Shown: positions 8,204 to 16,902 of the stretch, one piece after another | How the letters are laid out: each line of letters begins with the position of its first letter | How positions within the stretch are numbered: the stretch's first letter is position 1 | Source of the DNA: RGIG9151 sp963635575 | GTDB lineage: Bacteria > Bacillota > Clostridia > TANB77 > RGIG9151 | Reading direction: 5' to 3' | Length of the DNA stretch: 40,883 nucleotides | Assembly: GCA_963635575.1 (NCBI GenBank) | Contig: CAVHFU010000009.1 | Span: 1 to 40,883, forward strand | The notes under the pieces: model-generated | Databases searched by the model: none | The model's input: the letters and a program-made list of their open reading frames with translations, nothing else | Told to the model about the DNA's origin: nothing | Program-made: the position numbers and the translations under genes

Positions 8204-11200
8204 CTATACTAAAACTTCCTCTTTTTTCTCTTCCTTTACTTTTTCTTTCCCCTTTAATTTATCTTTAGCAACTGTCATTAGCAACTTTATTCTGTTTGTT
8301 TGGTTAGTCTCACTCGCTCCCGGATCATAGTCAATTGGCACAATATTTGCCTCAGGGAATTTACTTCTTATAGTCTTTATAACTCCCTTTCCAACAATAT
8401 GGTTAGGTAGACACGCAAACGGCTGAACACATACTATATTAGATATTCCGTGCTCCATATACTCTATCATTTCTGCTGTTAGGAACCATCCTTCACCAGT
8501 CTGATTTCCAATAGATAAAATATCTTTTACCTTCTCCTCTAGTTCCCATATATTGCATGTTGGCAAATAATCTTTTTTAGACTTGCTAAGTTCTACTCTC
8601 GCCGTTTCTTCTATCTTGTCTATTAACTTAATTGCATATTTAAATATCTTTGCCTTAGTTTTATCTGTATTTAATAACTTGTTAAAGGTTATCTTATGAG
8701 TTGCAATGAATTTAATGAATCCCATAAAGTCCGGCATTACTACTTCTGCGCCGTCCTCTTCAAGCTTCTCAGCAACATTGTTATTTCCAAAAGGATGATA
8801 CTTAATTAAAACTTCGCCAACAATTCCAACCTTAGGTTTAACCACCGAAGTATCAAACTTTATCTTTTCAAAATCAGCCACCATATCAACAATTCCTTGT
8901 TTATATTGTTTTATGCTTGATTTTGTCAAAAGTTTCTTAGATTTTTCCATCCACTTTTCAAATAATGCTTGTGTCTCTCCCTTATTTACCTCATACGTCC
9001 TATTCTTCATTAACATCTTTTGAAGCAAATCAGCATATATTATAGCTCTTAGTAATTTACTTACCATACTAAAAGTAATCTTAAATCCGGGATTCTTTTC
9101 CAGTCCAACTATATTAAATGATATTACCGGAATATTGCTATAACCGGCATCTTTTAACGCTTTTCTGATAAATCCTATATAATTTGTTGCACGACACCCG
9201 CCACCGGTTTGTGACATTATAAGGGCAGTTTTATCCAAATCATATTCTCCTGAATCAAGTGCTTCTATCATTTGACCGGTTGTTAAAATAGAAGGATAAC
9301 AAGCATCATTATTAACATATTTAAGTCCTGTCTCAACAGTTTTCATTGTACAATTTTTTAATAGCTTTGCATTATAGCCTTCTGACTTTAATACGCCCTC
9401 TAAAAGTCCGAAATGAATAGGAGCCATTTGTGGAACTAGAATTGTATAGTTCTTTCTCATTTCTTCTGTAAATATCTTTTTATCTATCTCATAATTACCT
9501 GCATTTTCTTTACTGTATGGTAACCCTTTACGCTTATTCATACTTGCAAGAAGTGAACGAATTCTTATTCTAACTGCACCTAAGTTATTTACCTCATCAA
9601 TTTTTATTAAGGTATATAACTTTCCGTAACTTGACAATATTTCTTCTACTTGGTCTGTTGTTACTGCATCTACACCACATCCGAAAGAATTTAATTGAAC
9701 AAGTTCAAGTCCGTCAGTTTTCCCAACAAAATTAGCAGCCGCATAAAGTCTCGCGTGATATACCCATTGGTCTACTACTCTTATTGGTCTCTTTACCTCT
9801 GCCAAATCAGAAATAGAATCTTCAGATAAGACACATAAATTTAATCCGGTAATTAGTGTATCTATACCATGGTTAATTTCAGGATCTACATGATAAGGTC
9901 TACCCGCTAAAACAATGCCACGTACCTTATTTTTCTTCATATAGCTTAATGCTTCTCTTCCCTTCTTTCTTATATCGTTCTTACACTTTTGATATTCTGC
10001 TTCTGCAAGTTTAGCAGCCTTGGTTAATTCTTTCTTAGTAAATTTATATTCAGCAAATTCCGGCAATTCCATAATTACACTAACTAAATTCTTTACATCG
10101 AAAGGGAGGAAAGAATTTATAAATTTAATATCTTTAAGCTCCTCCACATTATTCTTCAAAACTTCCGGATAAGAAATAACGATAGGACAATTATACTTAT
10201 TATCCGCCTTTTCAAATTCTTTTCTTGAATATGGAATACAAGGATAGAATATAGTCTTTATTCCCGCATTAATTAAACTCATAACATGACCATGTGTAAG
10301 TTTAGCAGGATAGCATACTGACTCGGACGGCATAGATTCCATACCTTTTTCATAAGTTTTTCTGCTACTTTTCTCAGAGAGAATAACTCTAAATCCTAAA
10401 TTTGTAAGGAAAGTAAACCAGAAAGGATAATCTTCATACATATTTAGGACCCTAGGTATTCCTATAACCCCTCTTTTAGCTTCGCTCTCATCAAGCGGAG
10501 TATATCCAAAAATTCTTTCATTCTTATATTTATATAAATTAGGCAAATCATTTTTAGATATGCCTTTTCCGCTTCCACGTTCACATCTGTTACCCGAAAT
10601 AAATCTCTCGCCATTTGAGAATTTATTTATTGTAAGCATACAGTTGTTTTCACAACCTTTGCACCTTGTAAATTCAACCTTTATTTCTAGGCTTTCTAAT
10701 TCGCCAACGCTAAGAAGAGTTGTTTTTACATTCTTATTTTTTGACTTGTCGTAATTCTCTTTAGCTATAAGAGCCATACCATATGCTCCCATAAGCCCGG
10801 CAATATCCGGTCTTATTACATTTTTTCCTGTTATAATTTCAAATGCCCTTAAAACAGCATCATTATAGAAAGTACCACCTTGTACAACAATATTTTCTCC
10901 TAGCGTACTAATGTCTCTTATCTTCATTACCTTTTGAATAGCATTTTTTATAACTGAATAAGAAAGCCCCGCAGAAATATCTCCAACAGTATATCCCTCT
11001 TTTTGTGCCTGTTTAATCTTAGAATTCATAAAAACAGTACAACGGGAACCTAAGTCAACCGGTCTTTTTGACTTTAAGGCTTCCTCAACAAACTTATCCA
11101 TTGTAAGATTTAAGCTCTTTGCAAATGTTTCTAAGAAAGAACCACATCCTGAAGAACATGCTTCGTTTAACATTATATTGTTAATTGTTCCGTTCTTTAT

Positions 11201-12490
11201 TTTTATATACTTCATATCTTGACCGCCAATATCAACAATGCTGTCAACTTTAGGCATAAAACGACTTGCAGCTGTATAGTGTGCAATCGTTTCTATTTCG
11301 TTCTCTTCTACATTTAATGCAGCTTTTATTAATTGTTCACCGTAACCGGTTACTCCACATCTTTTAATATTAACTTTTTGTGGAAGAATTTTATATACTT
11401 CCTTTATCATCTCAATAACACTTTGTAGTGGCTTGCCCTCATTTCCTTTATACGCCGAATAGAGTAGTCTGCCTTTATCATCTGTTAATACAAGTTTACT
11501 TGTTGTTGAACCTGCATCAATTCCTAAAAAACAATTACCTTTGTATTCTTTTAAATTAGCCTTTGACACTTCATTTTTCTTATGACGAGCTAAAAATTCC
11601 CCATACTCTTTTTCATTTTCAAATAATGGATTTAATGGTTCAGTCATATCATCTTGAATGTTACTTAGCATACTTAATCTGTTGCGTAATATTTCAGGAG
11701 TAATTGGCTGATGATTAATAGAATCAAGTGCTGCTCCCTTTGCAACAAGCAAATGTGCATTCTCCGGTGAAATTACATTTTCATCCTTTAGATTTAATGT
11801 TTCTATAAATCTCTTTTTAAGTTCAGATAAATAGTTAAGTGGTCCACCCAAAAACGCAATGTTTCCTCTAATAGGTCTGCCACACGCTAATCCACTTATA
11901 GTTTGGTTTACAACTGCTTGGAAAATAGACACAGCAATGTCTTCTTTAGCTGCGCCCTCGTTTAACAACGGCTGTACATCTGATTTCGCAAAAACTCCAC
12001 ATCTTGAAGCTATCGGGTAAATTAGTTTATAATTCTTAGCAAGTTCATTTAAACCGATTGTATCTGTGTTTAGTAACAAAGCCATTTGGTCTAAAAATGC
12101 ACCTGTTCCACCGGCACATGTTCCATTCATTCTTTGCTCTATTGATTTATCAAAGTAAATTATCTTAGCGTCTTCTCCGCCAAGCTCTATTACTACGTCA
12201 GTAGTTGGCATATCTTTTTCTACCACACGTTTGCAAGAAATCACTTCTTGTATAAATGGTAATTTTAAAGCTTTAGAAATAAACATTGCACCTGAACCGG
12301 TAAGGGTTATTGTATAATTAAAATCCCCATATTCAGCAAGCAACTTATTTAGAGCATTATATACAGTATTTTTTGTATCTGAGAAATGCCTTTCATACGA
12401 AGAAAATATTATATTTTCGTTTTCATCTAAACAAACTATTTTTAAGGTAGTAGAGCCAATATCCATACCTATGTGTAACAATTTATCCAT
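8204..12490 (-). CDS. Giant 2-hydroxyacyl-CoA-dehydratase-activase-type protein (two ASKHA ATPase domains, DUF2229, HgdB-like region)
   Basis: This is a single 1428-residue chain. Residues 1-265 form an ASKHA ATPase (DIGSTTLK; CAGGTGAF with C125; SRCGVF with C164). Residues 318-580 form a second copy (DAGSTTSK; ACSSGCGSF with C445; SRCTVF with C484). The paired cysteines are the positions that ligate the interface [4Fe-4S] cluster in HgdC/BadF activases. A cysteine-rich segment follows (C610, C613, C617, C636), then DUF2229 from about 660 (GIPRVLNMYEDYPFWFTFL), and an HgdB-like part from about 1000 (NNDACYPSILTTGQM). Activases fire electrons at low potential by ATP hydrolysis. The substrate of these long fusions is not known to me; relatives include double-cubane-cluster reductases. 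It stands alone with its own promoter. Confidence 0.88.
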   Translation of the reverse strand: MDKLLHIGMDIGSTTLKIVCLDENENIIFSSYERHFSDTKNTVYNALNKLLAEYGDFNYTITLTGSGAMFISKALKLPFIQEVISCKRVVEKDMPTTDVVIELGGEDAKIIYFDKSIEQRMNGTCAGGTGAFLDQMALLLNTDTIGLNELAKNYKLIYPIASRCGVFAKSDVQPLLNEGAAKEDIAVSIFQAVVNQTISGLACGRPIRGNIAFLGGPLNYLSELKKRFIETLNLKDENVISPENAHLLVAKGAALDSINHQPITPEILRNRLSMLSNIQDDMTEPLNPLFENEKEYGEFLARHKKNEVSKANLKEYKGNCFLGIDAGSTTSKLVLTDDKGRLLYSAYKGNEGKPLQSVIEMIKEVYKILPQKVNIKRCGVTGYGEQLIKAALNVEENEIETIAHYTAASRFMPKVDSIVDIGGQDMKYIKIKNGTINNIMLNEACSSGCGSFLETFAKSLNLTMDKFVEEALKSKRPVDLGSRCTVFMNSKIKQAQKEGYTVGDISAGLSYSVIKNAIQKVMKIRDISTLGENIVVQGGTFYNDAVLRAFEIITGKNVIRPDIAGLMGAYGMALIAKENYDKSKNKNVKTTLLSVGELESLEIKVEFTRCKGCENNCMLTINKFSNGERFISGNRCERGSGKGISKNDLPNLYKYKNERIFGYTPLDESEAKRGVIGIPRVLNMYEDYPFWFTFLTNLGFRVILSEKSSRKTYEKGMESMPSESVCYPAKLTHGHVMSLINAGIKTIFYPCIPYSRKEFEKADNKYNCPIVISYPEVLKNNVEELKDIKFINSFLPFDVKNLVSVIMELPEFAEYKFTKKELTKAAKLAEAEYQKCKNDIRKKGREALSYMKKNKVRGIVLAGRPYHVDPEINHGIDTLITGLNLCVLSEDSISDLAEVKRPIRVVDQWVYHARLYAAANFVGKTDGLELVQLNSFGCGVDAVTTDQVEEILSSYGKLYTLIKIDEVNNLGAVRIRIRSLLASMNKRKGLPYSKENAGNYEIDKKIFTEEMRKNYTILVPQMAPIHFGLLEGVLKSEGYNAKLLKNCTMKTVETGLKYVNNDACYPSILTTGQMIEALDSGEYDLDKTALIMSQTGGGCRATNYIGFIRKALKDAGYSNIPVISFNIVGLEKNPGFKITFSMVSKLLRAIIYADLLQKMLMKNRTYEVNKGETQALFEKWMEKSKKLLTKSSIKQYKQGIVDMVADFEKIKFDTSVVKPKVGIVGEVLIKYHPFGNNNVAEKLEEDGAEVVMPDFMGFIKFIATHKITFNKLLNTDKTKAKIFKYAIKLIDKIEETARVELSKSKKDYLPTCNIWELEEKVKDILSIGNQTGEGWFLTAEMIEYMEHGISNIVCVQPFACLPNHIVGKGVIKTIRSKFPEANIVPIDYDPGASETNQTNRIKLLMTVAKDKLKGKEKVKEEKKEEVLV

Positions 12491-12529
12491 TATCTTACCT
12501 CATTTTTCGACATAATTTTTATCAGTCTT

Positions 12530-12558
12530 ATATTAACACAAAACTTTTTCTATCGCAA
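12530..12558 (-). promoter_or_regulatory. Sigma-A-like promoter of the activase gene
   Basis: On the minus strand TTGCGA (12553-12558), a 17-base spacer and TAATAT (12530-12535) lie 40 bases before the ATG. Confidence 0.5.
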
Positions 12559-12592
12559 GAACTATAGTCCATATTGAAAAAAATACATAAAT

Positions 12593-12637
12593 AAAAAAAG
12601 TGGACTAAAGTCCACGCTATGTTGACCTTCGGTCAAC
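12593..12637 (-). terminator. Two small perfect hairpins, the second with a T7 tail on the minus strand
   Basis: GTTGACC-TTC-GGTCAAC (12621-12637) and GTGGACT-AA-AGTCCAC (12600-12615) are consecutive perfect stems. On the minus strand the latter is followed by seven T (12593-12599), which is terminator-like. It would protect the activase promoter, about 35 bases downstream, from read-through. Confidence 0.6.
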
Positions 12638-12659
12638 AACATTAATGAACTTTTTTTGT

Positions 12660-12783
12660 TTTCTGTCGGTCGTTCAAGCTACTAATTAAAATTTTTAACG
12701 CTGATTTCATCAGCTAAATTTTAATTAGACTGGGTTTGTGCTAAGTTAAATTTTCAACTCATAGCTCGAACTTTCCTAGAAAA
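12660..12783. repeat. Nested long palindrome of about 124 bp in the gene-free stretch
   Basis: Three nested pairings are visible: TTTTCT (12660-12665) with AGAAAA (12778-12783); GTTCAAGCTA (12672-12681) with TAGCTCGAAC (12762-12771), one G-T pair; and CTAATTAAAATTT (12682-12694) with AAATTTTAATTAG (12716-12728), which encloses CTGAT-TTC-ATCAG. No open reading frame is present. It may be a miniature inverted-repeat element or a structured transcript. Confidence 0.5.
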
Positions 12784-12789
12784 TAAGAA

Positions 12790-12814
12790 AAAATGAGTGG
12801 TTTTCACTCATTTT
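12790..12814 (-). terminator. Intrinsic terminator of the nrdD-nrdG-permease run
   Basis: On the minus strand AAAATGAGTG, a five-base loop and CACTCATTTT followed by TTC form a standard terminator five bases after the permease stop codon. Confidence 0.75.
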
Positions 12815-12818
12815 CCCA

Positions 12819-13655
12819 TTAAATAAATTTTGAAACAAATAAACTAATAGAAAAGAATACTGCCGAAACCATTACAATAGATGCACCGGCAGCTGTTTCC
12901 ATGTAATACGAACCTATTAATCCAATTAAGCAGGAAACTAGTGAAAATACTACTGAAAGCACTGTATATTGTCTTATATTTTTTGATATATTCCTAGCAG
13001 TTGCAGCAGGTAAAATAAGTAATGAATTTATTATTAAGATTCCAACCCATTTTATAGAAATCATTACAACCACAGCAAGTATCAATATAAACACTAATTT
13101 TAATACGTCAGCATTTACTCTTCTGCTCTTTGCAATAGATGCATTAACACCTGATAACACTAACTTATTAAACAATATGCTCCATGCAATAAGTGTAACA
13201 ACAAAAGTAATTGCCAAAAGTATTATCTCATTCTCCGTAATGCTTAAAATATCACCTATTAAATAATTTGAATACTTGTTAAAGTTTCCACCTTTAGAAA
13301 GTAATACTAATCCCAAAGCTACCGCCGTCGAAGAAAATACACCTATTACCGTGTCGGTAGATATGGTCTTACGCTTCTCTATAAGCCAAATGCAAACTGA
13401 CATAATCATTGCAAAAAATATCATAGAGTAAATCGTGTCAGACACACCTAAAATTACTCCAATTCCTATTCCGGTCAATGCAGAATGTCCCAAAGCTTCC
13501 GAGAAAAAAGCCAATTTGTTATTTACAACCATACTTCCTAAAAAGCCAAAAAGTAATCCTATAAGAATAGTAGCTAAAAAAGCGTTTTTCATGAAATCAT
13601 ATTCAAGCCATTCAAATGGCATAAATTTATCTAAAAACCAATATATATTTTGCAT
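12819..13655 (-). CDS. Metal-type (ZnuB/TroC family) ABC transporter permease
   Basis: This is a 278-residue membrane protein with eight or nine hydrophobic segments. It carries the ABC-3 family hallmarks: FLGSMVVNNKLAFFSEALGH near the N-terminus, then GVNASIAKSRRVN, WVGILIINSLLILPAATAR and a C-terminal AAGASIVMVSAVFF. Homologues form the channel of zinc or manganese importers. The ATPase and solute-binding partners that normally sit beside it are absent here; the neighbours are nrdG upstream and a gene-free stretch downstream. It must work with subunits encoded elsewhere or be a remnant. The metal cannot be told from sequence. Confidence 0.85.
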   Translation of the reverse strand: MQNIYWFLDKFMPFEWLEYDFMKNAFLATILIGLLFGFLGSMVVNNKLAFFSEALGHSALTGIGIGVILGVSDTIYSMIFFAMIMSVCIWLIEKRKTISTDTVIGVFSSTAVALGLVLLSKGGNFNKYSNYLIGDILSITENEIILLAITFVVTLIAWSILFNKLVLSGVNASIAKSRRVNADVLKLVFILILAVVVMISIKWVGILIINSLLILPAATARNISKNIRQYTVLSVVFSLVSCLIGLIGSYYMETAAGASIVMVSAVFFSISLFVSKFI

Positions 13656-13728
13656 ACAAAACCTTCTCCACTAAAAATTAACATTTTAAGTGTACCACGT
13701 TTTTACATATTTTTCAAGGTTAATACGA

Positions 13729-14427
13729 CTAAAAACTGCTTATCCCTCTTACTCCACAAGCGCCAATGTTTTGACGCACAAAATTTGCCGTACTTAGTAC
13801 ATATGCATCTTTGTGTGGCATAAAGTTGTGATATTGCGGATCATTTGTAACTGTATTTCTAAATTGCTGTAAATAATACTTGCTGTCTTTTCCCACAAAT
13901 TTTTCTGTTATTTCGTTAATATCGTTACTATCTAATGTAGGCAAATATGTTGTCCTAAATTCATGCTTAATCCCGCTTGTTTTTAATACCTTTATCGTTT
14001 GCTTTATTAATTCTAAATTAACATTACATCTTGTAACTTCATTATACTTTTTAGGTGATGCTTTTAAATCCATCGCCACATAATCAATAAGTTTTTCATC
14101 TATCAATTCTTTTACAACAAACGGATTGGTGCCGTTTGTATCCAATTTTACTTTATATCCCAAAGCTTTAATTTCCTTAATAAAATCCTTTAAATCTTTA
14201 TTACACGTCGGTTCTCCACCGCTTATGCATACCGCATCTAGCATATCTTTGCGTAATCTTAAGTATTCCATTACTTCCTCTTTTTCTACATAGTTTCCAT
14301 TCCCAGATATTAAAGAAGGATTATGGCAATACCCACAATTAAAATTACACCCAACCAAGAAAATTGCGCATGCTAATTCTCCAGGATAATCTACCGTTGA
14401 AAGTTTTTCGTAACCACCTATACGCAT
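13729..14427 (-). CDS. nrdG: Anaerobic ribonucleotide reductase activating protein
   Basis: This 232-residue radical-SAM enzyme contains C-x3-C-x2-C in VGCNFNCGYCHNPSL and the GGEP motif (CISGGEPTC). It generates the glycyl radical on NrdD using S-adenosylmethionine and a [4Fe-4S] cluster. It is longer than the ~155-residue E. coli enzyme and of the form common in Clostridia and archaea, sometimes labelled pyruvate-formate-lyase-activase-like. The ATG has GGGGCGAG upstream. It starts 32 bases after nrdD stops, so it is in the same operon and needed for the same reaction. Confidence 0.9.
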   Translation of the reverse strand: MRIGGYEKLSTVDYPGELACAIFLVGCNFNCGYCHNPSLISGNGNYVEKEEVMEYLRLRKDMLDAVCISGGEPTCNKDLKDFIKEIKALGYKVKLDTNGTNPFVVKELIDEKLIDYVAMDLKASPKKYNEVTRCNVNLELIKQTIKVLKTSGIKHEFRTTYLPTLDSNDINEITEKFVGKDSKYYLQQFRNTVTNDPQYHNFMPHKDAYVLSTANFVRQNIGACGVRGISSF

Positions 14428-14458
14428 TTTCTCGCCCCCTAAAGTATTTTATTGATTG

Positions 14459-16591
14459 CTATAAAACTGTATCAGACACTTCACAATCTGTTAAATCTTC
14501 TAATTGCTCTGTCCTTACCACATATTTTTTTCTTTCGCTATATTCTTTTTGCTTTCCAACATGGAAATTATTAACCGGACGAATAAAGCCAACTACTCTT
14601 GACCATATTTCAGTTTCCGCATTACATGTTGGACAATTATGTACTTCGCCCTTAATGTATCCGTGTTCAGGGCATACACTAAATGTAGGTGTAATTGATA
14701 TGTATGGTAATTTGTGCGTTCCTAAAGCTTTCCTTATAAGCTTCTTGGCTACTGTTGTATCCTCGATACTTTGACCTAAGTATAAATGAAGTACCGTTCC
14801 ACCTGTATATGTGCATTGTAAATCGTCTTGTAAATCCAGTGTCTTGAATATATCATCTGTAAACTTAACAGGTAATTGAGTTGAATTCGTGTAATATGGG
14901 GTCTCATCTCCGGCAGTAATAATTTCCTCTCCATACTTTTCTCTATCAATTTTAGCAAGTCTATACGAAACTCCTTCAGCCGGAGTTGCTTCCAAGTTAT
15001 ATACATGACCCGTTTCTTCTTGGTAAGTCGTAATTATATCTCTTAGATAATTCATAACGTCTAGTGCAATCTTTTGACCTTCCTCAGTAGTTAAATCTTT
15101 TCCTATTAAGTTGAGTAATGCTTCATTCATACCAATAACACCAATTGTGCTAAAATGGTTGTGCCAATAATCTCCGAATCTTTCCTTGGCATTTTTTAAA
15201 TATCTCGCACAATAAGGATATAATCCCTTATCTGTTTCTTCTTCTACGATTTTTCTCTTAATCTCTAAGGATTGTTTTGCTTTATCTGCAACTTGTTTAA
15301 TCATAGTTTTAAATTCATCAACATCTTTTGCTAAGAATCCTAAGCGTGGCAAATTAATTGTAACAACACCGATAGAACCTGTAAGTGGGTTAGAACCAAA
15401 TAGTCCTCCTCCTCTTTTTCTAAGTTCTTTTAAATTAAGTCTTAATCTACAACACATTGAAAGTGCATCGTCCGGAGATAAATCCGAATTAATATAGTTT
15501 GCAAAATATGGTGTTCCGTACTTGCAAGTGATTTTCATATAATCCTCTACCACTTCTGAATCCCAATCTAATTCCTTAGTAACATTTATTGTAGGAATTG
15601 GGAAAGTAAATGTTCTTCCGTGAGCATCCCCCTCATACATAACTTCACAGAAAGCTTTGTTTATCATATCACTTTCCTTTTGGAATTCGCCATACGTCTT
15701 GTCCATATATTGACCACCTATTATAACCGGCTCGTGTTTTAAGTTCTCAGGAACTGTAATGTTCATTGTTAAATTTGAAAATGGACATTGAAAGCCAACT
15801 CTTGTAGGCACATTCATATTAAATAAAAACTCTTGAATCGCTTGTTTTACTTGAGGATATTCCAATTTATCATAGTATACAAATGGTGCACAAAACGTAT
15901 CAAACCCGGACCAAGCCTGAGCCCCAGCGGTTTCGCCTTGAGTTGTAAATGTTGAATTTACAATTTGGCCTAAAAATGACCTTAGATGTTTCGCAGGTTT
16001 ACTATCCACTTTACCAGGCACTCCGCCAAATCCTTCTGTAAGTAGTTGTCTTAAATCCCATCCGGCACAATATGCACCAAAGAAACCTAAATCATGCAAA
16101 TGCATTTCGCCACTTTCATGTGCCTTTCTTATGTTTTCAGGATAAACTTCGTTAAGCCAATACATTTTTGTAAAAGCTTCTCTTACATAATTGTTTAATC
16201 CATTTATACTCTTTTGCATATTAGAATTTTCTTTAATGAGCCAGTCTTTATCCCCTAAGTATTTTCCGAACATATCAATTGTTCCGCCAATTAACGCATT
16301 CGTTTCTCTAGCTCCCTTACGCTTTTCTCTATATAAAATATATGCTTTTGCAGTCTTTGCATGGCCATTTTCAATTAAAACCTTTTCTACTGTGTCTTGA
16401 ACTGTTTCTACATCAGGAATACCTGTTGCAAATTGTTTTTCTATAATAGCCATTACTTCATTAGATAACGCCTCTGCCTTAGCATAGTCCTCTCCACCAC
16501 ACGCATGAGCTGCTTTAAAAATAGCTCTTGTAATCTTTTCTTGATAAAAATCTACAATTTCGCCATTTCTTTTTCTTATCTTTGTTACCAT
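14459..16591 (-). CDS. nrdD: Anaerobic (class III) ribonucleoside-triphosphate reductase
   Basis: The 710-residue enzyme makes deoxyribonucleotides without oxygen. Residues 1-95 form an ATP-cone allosteric domain (KIRKRNGEIVDFYQEKITRA). The catalytic barrel includes STFTTQGETAGAQAW and SMCCRLRLNLKELRKRGGG. Near the C-terminus a metal-binding cysteine set (C640, C653, C656) precedes the glycyl-radical motif RVVGFIRPV, with G668 the expected radical site. All key elements are present. GGAGG precedes the ATG. Control is likely by NrdR through two boxes upstream. The operon continues into nrdG. Confidence 0.95.
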   Translation of the reverse strand: MVTKIRKRNGEIVDFYQEKITRAIFKAAHACGGEDYAKAEALSNEVMAIIEKQFATGIPDVETVQDTVEKVLIENGHAKTAKAYILYREKRKGARETNALIGGTIDMFGKYLGDKDWLIKENSNMQKSINGLNNYVREAFTKMYWLNEVYPENIRKAHESGEMHLHDLGFFGAYCAGWDLRQLLTEGFGGVPGKVDSKPAKHLRSFLGQIVNSTFTTQGETAGAQAWSGFDTFCAPFVYYDKLEYPQVKQAIQEFLFNMNVPTRVGFQCPFSNLTMNITVPENLKHEPVIIGGQYMDKTYGEFQKESDMINKAFCEVMYEGDAHGRTFTFPIPTINVTKELDWDSEVVEDYMKITCKYGTPYFANYINSDLSPDDALSMCCRLRLNLKELRKRGGGLFGSNPLTGSIGVVTINLPRLGFLAKDVDEFKTMIKQVADKAKQSLEIKRKIVEEETDKGLYPYCARYLKNAKERFGDYWHNHFSTIGVIGMNEALLNLIGKDLTTEEGQKIALDVMNYLRDIITTYQEETGHVYNLEATPAEGVSYRLAKIDREKYGEEIITAGDETPYYTNSTQLPVKFTDDIFKTLDLQDDLQCTYTGGTVLHLYLGQSIEDTTVAKKLIRKALGTHKLPYISITPTFSVCPEHGYIKGEVHNCPTCNAETEIWSRVVGFIRPVNNFHVGKQKEYSERKKYVVRTEQLEDLTDCEVSDTVL

Positions 16592-16641
16592 TTAAAAACC
16601 TCCTCTGTATAATTTACAAGCATTTTTTATTTACCAACACC

Positions 16642-16669
16642 ATTATACTTATCGGCATTCAAAACACAA
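16642..16669 (-). promoter_or_regulatory. Sigma-A-like promoter of nrdDG
   Basis: On the minus strand TTGTGT (16664-16669) is followed after 16 bases by TATAAT (16642-16647). The -35 lies inside the first NrdR box, so NrdR binding would block polymerase. Confidence 0.6.
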
Positions 16670-16675
16670 TATTTA
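16649..16675 (-). promoter_or_regulatory. Sigma-D (FliA)-type promoter sequence upstream of nrdD
   Basis: On the minus strand TAAA (16672-16675), 15 bases and GCCGATAA (16649-16656) match the flagellar/motility sigma-D consensus TAAA-N15-GCCGATAt in 11 of 12 positions. It overlaps the NrdR box and the sigma-A promoter. Confidence 0.4.
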
Positions 16676-16679
16676 GTGT
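16664..16679. promoter_or_regulatory. NrdR box 1
   Basis: ACACAATATTTAGTGT is a near-perfect palindrome matching the NrdR operator consensus (ACACWATATATWGTGT). It covers the -35 of the nrdD promoter. Confidence 0.82.
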
Positions 16680-16695
16680 TTGCCAAAAACTTATA

Positions 16696-16711
16696 TAACA
16701 ATATCTTGCGT
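16696..16711. promoter_or_regulatory. NrdR box 2
   Basis: TAACAATATCTTGCGT is a weaker match to the same operator and starts 32 bases from box 1. This is the three-helical-turn spacing typical of paired NrdR boxes. Confidence 0.7.
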
Positions 16712-16863
16712 TTTTGTGTATTTTAAATATATAGTTTTGCATATCACATGACAAGTTTTAAATATCTTATTTTCTCTTATTTTCTCGTTTTTTCTTCCAT
16801 ATTCATTATTTAGGTCTAAAGCACCATTTATCTCGGTTTACAGTAGTGGCCTTATTGCAAACA

Positions 16864-16898
16864 AAAAAGACTGCTAGTATAAAACCAACAGTCTTTTT
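16864..16898 (-). terminator. Intrinsic terminator of mtaB
   Basis: On the minus strand AAAAAGACTG pairs with CAGTCTTTTTT around a 15-base loop, beginning five bases after the mtaB stop codon. Confidence 0.75.
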
Positions 16899-16902
16899 AG
16901 AG

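Noticed and set aside
14364..14774. 136-residue plus-strand frame across the nrdD/nrdG junction
   Set aside because: Antisense shadow of two well-conserved genes; no promoter or ribosome-binding site.
16712..16860. Possible cobalamin riboswitch or other leader RNA before nrdD
   Set aside because: The stretch is T-rich with no conserved core or stable stem that I can recognise; only the NrdR boxes and promoters stand out.
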